Assembly: GCA_025464645.1 (NCBI GenBank)
Contig: JAODGF010000076.1
Location: forward strand, 1 to 9,164
Length of the DNA: 9,164 bases
Direction: 5' to 3'
Source of the DNA: Methanosarcinales archaeon
GTDB taxonomy: Archaea; Halobacteriota; Syntropharchaeia; Alkanophagales; Methanospirareceae
Part shown: positions 6,467 through 9,164 of the stretch, in pieces
Layout of the letters: every line of letters begins with the position of its first letter
Position numbering within the stretch: position 1 is the first letter of the stretch
Made by a program: the position numbers and the translations under genes
The notes under the pieces: generated by a model
What the model was told of the DNA's origin: nothing
The model's database searches: none
Seen by the model: only the letters and a program-made list of their open reading frames with translations

Positions 6467-7517
6467 TTCTATCCAAGGAATCCTGCTTAAGAGCGTCTTT
6501 TATCTCTCTTGATATTCTCCTTCCGGTGCTCATTGGCTCATCATAGAGTAATTGAGAGTAGGGAGAACCATTAATGTAGAGATTGGTCCCGGCAACAATT
6601 CTGGCAGAAATTTCGAATGCAATAAACTCCAGGTCTTCTGTGCACACCGTTTCTATGCAGAAAGGACCCGTCAAGCCGGGACTGAACAGTTCTTGGGATG
6701 CTTTGACTATTCTCTGACCCATTTCCAGGAGTTGTGGTAGGAGCAACTCTCTTACTACAACAGGACAATTTCCTGTAACTACAAATGAGGGTTCAGGATG
6801 GCTGTTCTGGAGAATATAAGATAGCCTTGAGATTCCATCAATGTTGGACTCATAGCGGATGTCCATGCTGAGGAGTTCCACCCTCTCCGTTAGCGGTGAG
6901 TAGAAATAGTGGGGATAGAACCTGGTTCCTATTACATATTCCTGGATGGTAAACTTCTCGTCCTGCAACTGCAATTTTTTAATCTTCCGCTCAAATTCAT
7001 CATAACTCCTCGCGAGGAAGTAGTCCTTCCCTCCCTTGGCTCCAGGAAATTTTACCATTACTAATCTGTCTATATCTTCAGGGTGTTTGAATTCTTCTGG
7101 GAGTTTTAGGTCGGCACGCTCCATCCATTCTCTCTCCTTTTCACGATTGGATTCCCAGTCCAGGACGGTTCTGTTCCCGAACATGGGAACCCAGAGTTTG
7201 TCCTCGATGCTGGAAGGTGAAAGATATTCCACAAAGGAACCATGCGGGATAAGAATGGCGTTTCTCTCTATCAGCCCCTCCTGAAACTCCTTTTCCAGAA
7301 CTTGTTTGAAATTTTCCACAATGATGAGTTCATCAGCCAGCCTGAACTGCCGGTAAACCTCTACAGCGCCTCTTTTACATATCACCAGATTCTTTAACCC
7401 CTCATCTCTTGCTCCTTTAAGTATCTGGAGCGCTGTATGACTCCCTATGGTGGCGATGGTTATCTTCTCCCTGTCATAGCCGTCCAGAATGTGATGGATC
7501 TCTCTTTGGTGTATCAT
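6456..7517 (-). CDS. purP: PurP, FAICAR synthetase (formate-AICAR ligase)
   Basis: PurP makes FAICAR from AICAR, formate and ATP, replacing the folate-dependent step of bacterial PurH in archaeal purine synthesis. The 353-aa protein follows the family closely: TIGSHTALQILKGA (23-36), PHGSF (91-95), PMFGNR (111-116), the glycine-rich ATP-grasp loop KFPGAKGGKDYF (156-167), YESNIDG (222-228), TGPFCIETVC (283-292) and metal-binding FEISAR (301-306) with GTN (310-312). It ends with a typical DSLDRIIY tail. The start is one nucleotide after the stop of the upstream purP paralog, and GGAGGAG at 7531-7537 can serve as ribosome binding site at a rather long 13-nt spacing. Cotranscription with the paralog is nearly certain. 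All recognisable catalytic motifs are intact, so this is the copy expected to carry the AICAR formylation activity. Confidence 0.95.
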   Translation of the reverse strand: MIHQREIHHILDGYDREKITIATIGSHTALQILKGARDEGLKNLVICKRGAVEVYRQFRLADELIIVENFKQVLEKEFQEGLIERNAILIPHGSFVEYLSPSSIEDKLWVPMFGNRTVLDWESNREKEREWMERADLKLPEEFKHPEDIDRLVMVKFPGAKGGKDYFLARSYDEFERKIKKLQLQDEKFTIQEYVIGTRFYPHYFYSPLTERVELLSMDIRYESNIDGISRLSYILQNSHPEPSFVVTGNCPVVVRELLLPQLLEMGQRIVKASQELFSPGLTGPFCIETVCTEDLEFIAFEISARIVAGTNLYINGSPYSQLLYDEPMSTGRRISREIKDALKQDSLDRIIY

Positions 7518-7518
7518 T

Positions 7519-8655
7519 TCAGGTAACAGTCTCCTCCAACCGGTTCAGTTGAATAGCTTTCTCTATCTCCATAGCTACCCTCTTACCTACCGAAAGCGAC
7601 TCGCCGTAGAGGTATCCCGAATATGGTGTAAACTTGATTCCAGGGGAGCCTTGCACTCGCATCGAAATATCAAAAATAATTGCTTTCTCCTCTGGAGGAC
7701 CGGGAATGAACACGGATTGTAAAGCGAAGGGACCTATGATGCCAGGAGGATACTCCTCCCTTGCTACACGCACGAACTTTTCTCCTAATTCGAATATCTG
7801 CTCTAAAAGCGACTCCTTTACCGTGCAAGCGATATGCCCGGCTTCGATGGCTTTGACGTCTATATACTTCAGGGCTTCCAACTGCTGTGGTGCGGGCAGG
7901 CGAAGAATGCCGTCCAGATTGGTCTGTCGCCTGGTGTCAATCCCCAACAGTTCCAGCTTCCGGTCTAAGACTGAGTAGAAGTAGTTGAAGTTGGACTGTG
8001 CACCCATAACGAATTCCTCGATTACCGCTTTCTTTAGCCCTTCTTCCGTTATCTTTCCTTCACGGAGCATCTGCTCTGAATTCTTGTAGAACTCTTCGGG
8101 AGAAGAAGCGAAGAAGAACGCGCGCTCGTATCTACGCTGCGCTTCGGGCGCTTTAACCAGAACCAGACGGTCTATTTCCTCGGGGCTTTTATATGTTTTA
8201 GGATATGGAATGCCACCCTTTTCCATCAGATAATACTGGTTCCTCTCTGCATCCCGCTCCTCTGCTCGGAGCATGCTTCTCGACCCAAATAAAGGGAGAA
8301 GAAATTCATCCTCGATCCGGTCGAAACCCACGTATACCTCAAAGGAGCGGTGCGGGAGGAAAATAACATTATTTGCTCGCATCTGCCTCAGCACTTTTTC
8401 CTGCGTTATATCTGCGAATTTATCTATGATTACAGTCCGGTCCACAATCCCCATAGAATTGCCCGTCCGGTAGTAGAGGTCATAAGTTTTCTCCCTCCCC
8501 TTCTGGCATACTACCAGCGTTCTGAAGCCCAGGTCCTTCGCTCCACGGCATATATCCAAGGCGGAATGTGACCCCAGGACACCTATGGTCACCTCCTTCA
8601 GGTTGTAATCTCCTAAGACCTCCTTTATCTCTTCTTTTGTAATCACCTTAAACAC
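7519..8655 (-). CDS. purP: PurP paralog with altered ATP-grasp motifs
   Basis: This 378-aa protein shares the PurP fold: VLGSHSALDICRGA (26-39), PLFGSR (121-126), TNLDGILRLP (245-254), IGPFALQS (307-314) and LYGESLSVGKRVAMEIEKAI (349-368). Key motifs differ from the neighbouring canonical PurP. The glycine-rich loop is KAPEAQRRYERAFF (168-181) with no glycine, PHGSF is PHRSF (101-105), FEISAR is FDISMR (328-333), and GTN is replaced by GSPG (336-339). Several archaea are known to carry a second PurP class whose role is less clear. This may be a non-catalytic partner of the canonical subunit or an enzyme with another substrate. The start is GTG, preceded by no ribosome binding site but by a TATA-like TTTAATAAAA about 25 nt upstream, suggesting a leaderless mRNA. 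The gene leads the purP-purP-ppcA run. Confidence 0.88.
   Translation of the reverse strand: MFKVITKEEIKEVLGDYNLKEVTIGVLGSHSALDICRGAKDLGFRTLVVCQKGREKTYDLYYRTGNSMGIVDRTVIIDKFADITQEKVLRQMRANNVIFLPHRSFEVYVGFDRIEDEFLLPLFGSRSMLRAEERDAERNQYYLMEKGGIPYPKTYKSPEEIDRLVLVKAPEAQRRYERAFFFASSPEEFYKNSEQMLREGKITEEGLKKAVIEEFVMGAQSNFNYFYSVLDRKLELLGIDTRRQTNLDGILRLPAPQQLEALKYIDVKAIEAGHIACTVKESLLEQIFELGEKFVRVAREEYPPGIIGPFALQSVFIPGPPEEKAIIFDISMRVQGSPGIKFTPYSGYLYGESLSVGKRVAMEIEKAIQLNRLEETVT
7531..7537 (-). promoter_or_regulatory. Candidate ribosome binding site of purP
   Basis: GGAGGAG reads on the minus strand within the last codons of the upstream purP paralog. It lies 13 nt before the purP ATG at 7517. The spacing is longer than ideal, but it is the only purine-rich candidate near the 1-nt intergenic junction. 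Confidence 0.5.
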
Positions 8656-8675
8656 CGGTATTTTATTTGATTTAC

Positions 8676-8685
8676 TTTTATTAAA
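8676..8685 (-). promoter_or_regulatory. Candidate TATA box of the purP-purP-ppcA run
   Basis: The minus strand reads TTTAATAAAA, centred about 25 nt before the GTG start at 8655. That places the predicted transcription start on or next to the start codon. The whole intergenic gap to the divergent exchanger remnant is only 35 bp. Confidence 0.55.
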
Positions 8686-8690
8686 GCATC

Positions 8691-9164
8691 ATGGCACAGA
8701 GAAAGAAACGAAGAATAAAGTATGATCTCAGAGATTATCTTCATCTATCGAGAATTGCACGTTTGATAGGAGTTTCAGACCTCGTGATAGGTCTTACCGT
8801 TGTGGTACTTCCGCTCCAGAGTTCGCAGTTACCATTCTTGCAGCACTCAAAGGCTGTCCAAATATTTCCGTTGGTAATATCGTCGGCTCGAACTTCTTCA
8901 ATTTAGGTTTTATTTTAGGCGGGGTTGCGATTGTCCACGAACTAAAAATAAGCCCTAAACTCGTATATCGTGACGGGCTATTCCTCCTTACGATGACCCT
9001 TTTACTCCTGTTTCTCTTCAGAGACCTGAAGCTGACACAAATTGAAGGTGCTACTCTGTTCTTATTTTTGTTCTCATACCTTGGCTATCTTTTCTGGAGA
9101 AGGGAAACCGAAATAGAGGAAGAGATTCCGGTTGTAAAAGGTTCGAGAAAAGATGTTCTATTCT
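8691..9164 (+). pseudogene. Frameshifted sodium/calcium exchanger-family gene (partial)
   Basis: This is the N-terminal part of a CaCA (Na+/Ca2+ exchanger, YrbG-like) membrane transporter, interrupted in this sequence. From the ATG at 8691 the first frame gives SRIARLIGVSDLVIGLTVV, a classic pre-alpha1 segment, then turns to nonsense and stops at 8904-8906. From 8804 a second frame continues the family: GTSAPEFAVTILAALKG, then ISVGNIVGSNFFNLGFILGG, then hydrophobic helices around FLLTMTLLLLFLF and ATLFLFLFSYLGYLF. It stays open to the window end. Family members read TVVAFGTSAPE, so about 7 nt seem to be missing at 8803/8804. The usual first hydrophobic helix is also absent: the 5' 19 codons are mostly charged, while another frame reads IIFIY at 8734-8748. 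The gene diverges from purP with a 35-bp gap. A decayed gene or an assembly or sequencing error are both possible. The 3' end lies outside the window. Confidence 0.8.

Noticed and set aside
8801..8810. Programmed frameshift in the exchanger gene
   Set aside because: There is no slippery heptamer or downstream structure that I can see. The protein alignment implies lost residues at the junction rather than a simple slip, and the first membrane helix is missing as well.

Overview
The window looks like a chromosomal segment from a euryarchaeon, probably a methanogen-related lineage (methanogen, ANME or Archaeoglobus type). The evidence is an archaeal-type PEP carboxylase, two copies of the archaeal purine enzyme PurP, an archaeal-style HypA, and TATA-box promoters placed about 25-30 bp from start codons that have no ribosome binding site (leaderless style). 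I cannot name the genus. No RNA genes, insertion sequences or CRISPR arrays are visible. Almost all of the window is coding.

Positions 1-4905 form a [NiFe]-hydrogenase island on three transcripts. hypD and an M52 hydrogenase maturation protease lie on the + strand and overlap by 14 nt. They run tail to tail into the hydrogenase large subunit gene, which is on the - strand. The large subunit gene sits directly downstream of the small subunit gene, with an ATGA start/stop overlap. A 263-bp AT-rich divergent promoter region then separates the small subunit gene from hypA (+). The enzyme resembles group 1 (uptake-type) hydrogenases. However, the small subunit has no Tat signal and no membrane anchor, no cytochrome b gene is present, and a Cys sits where group 1 enzymes normally have the Pro that goes with a [3Fe-4S] medial cluster. 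HypD helps build the Fe(CN)2CO centre, HypA helps deliver Ni, and the M52 protease trims the large subunit C-terminus. The antisense overlap between protease gene and large subunit gene falls wholly inside the peptide that this protease class removes.

Positions 4963-8655 (- strand) hold a run read as PurP paralog, then canonical purP, then ppcA. The two purP genes are 1 nt apart. The upstream paralog has lost the glycine-rich ATP-grasp loop and other motif residues, so it may not be a standard FAICAR synthetase. ppcA follows after a short gap containing a perfect 2 x 19-bp tandem duplication. The duplication doubles the TATA box and contains the purP stop codon.

Positions 8691-9164 (+ strand) hold the 5' part of a sodium/calcium exchanger-family gene. 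It is broken by a frame change exactly at the GTSAPE signature and lacks the usual first membrane helix. It runs off the right edge of the window.
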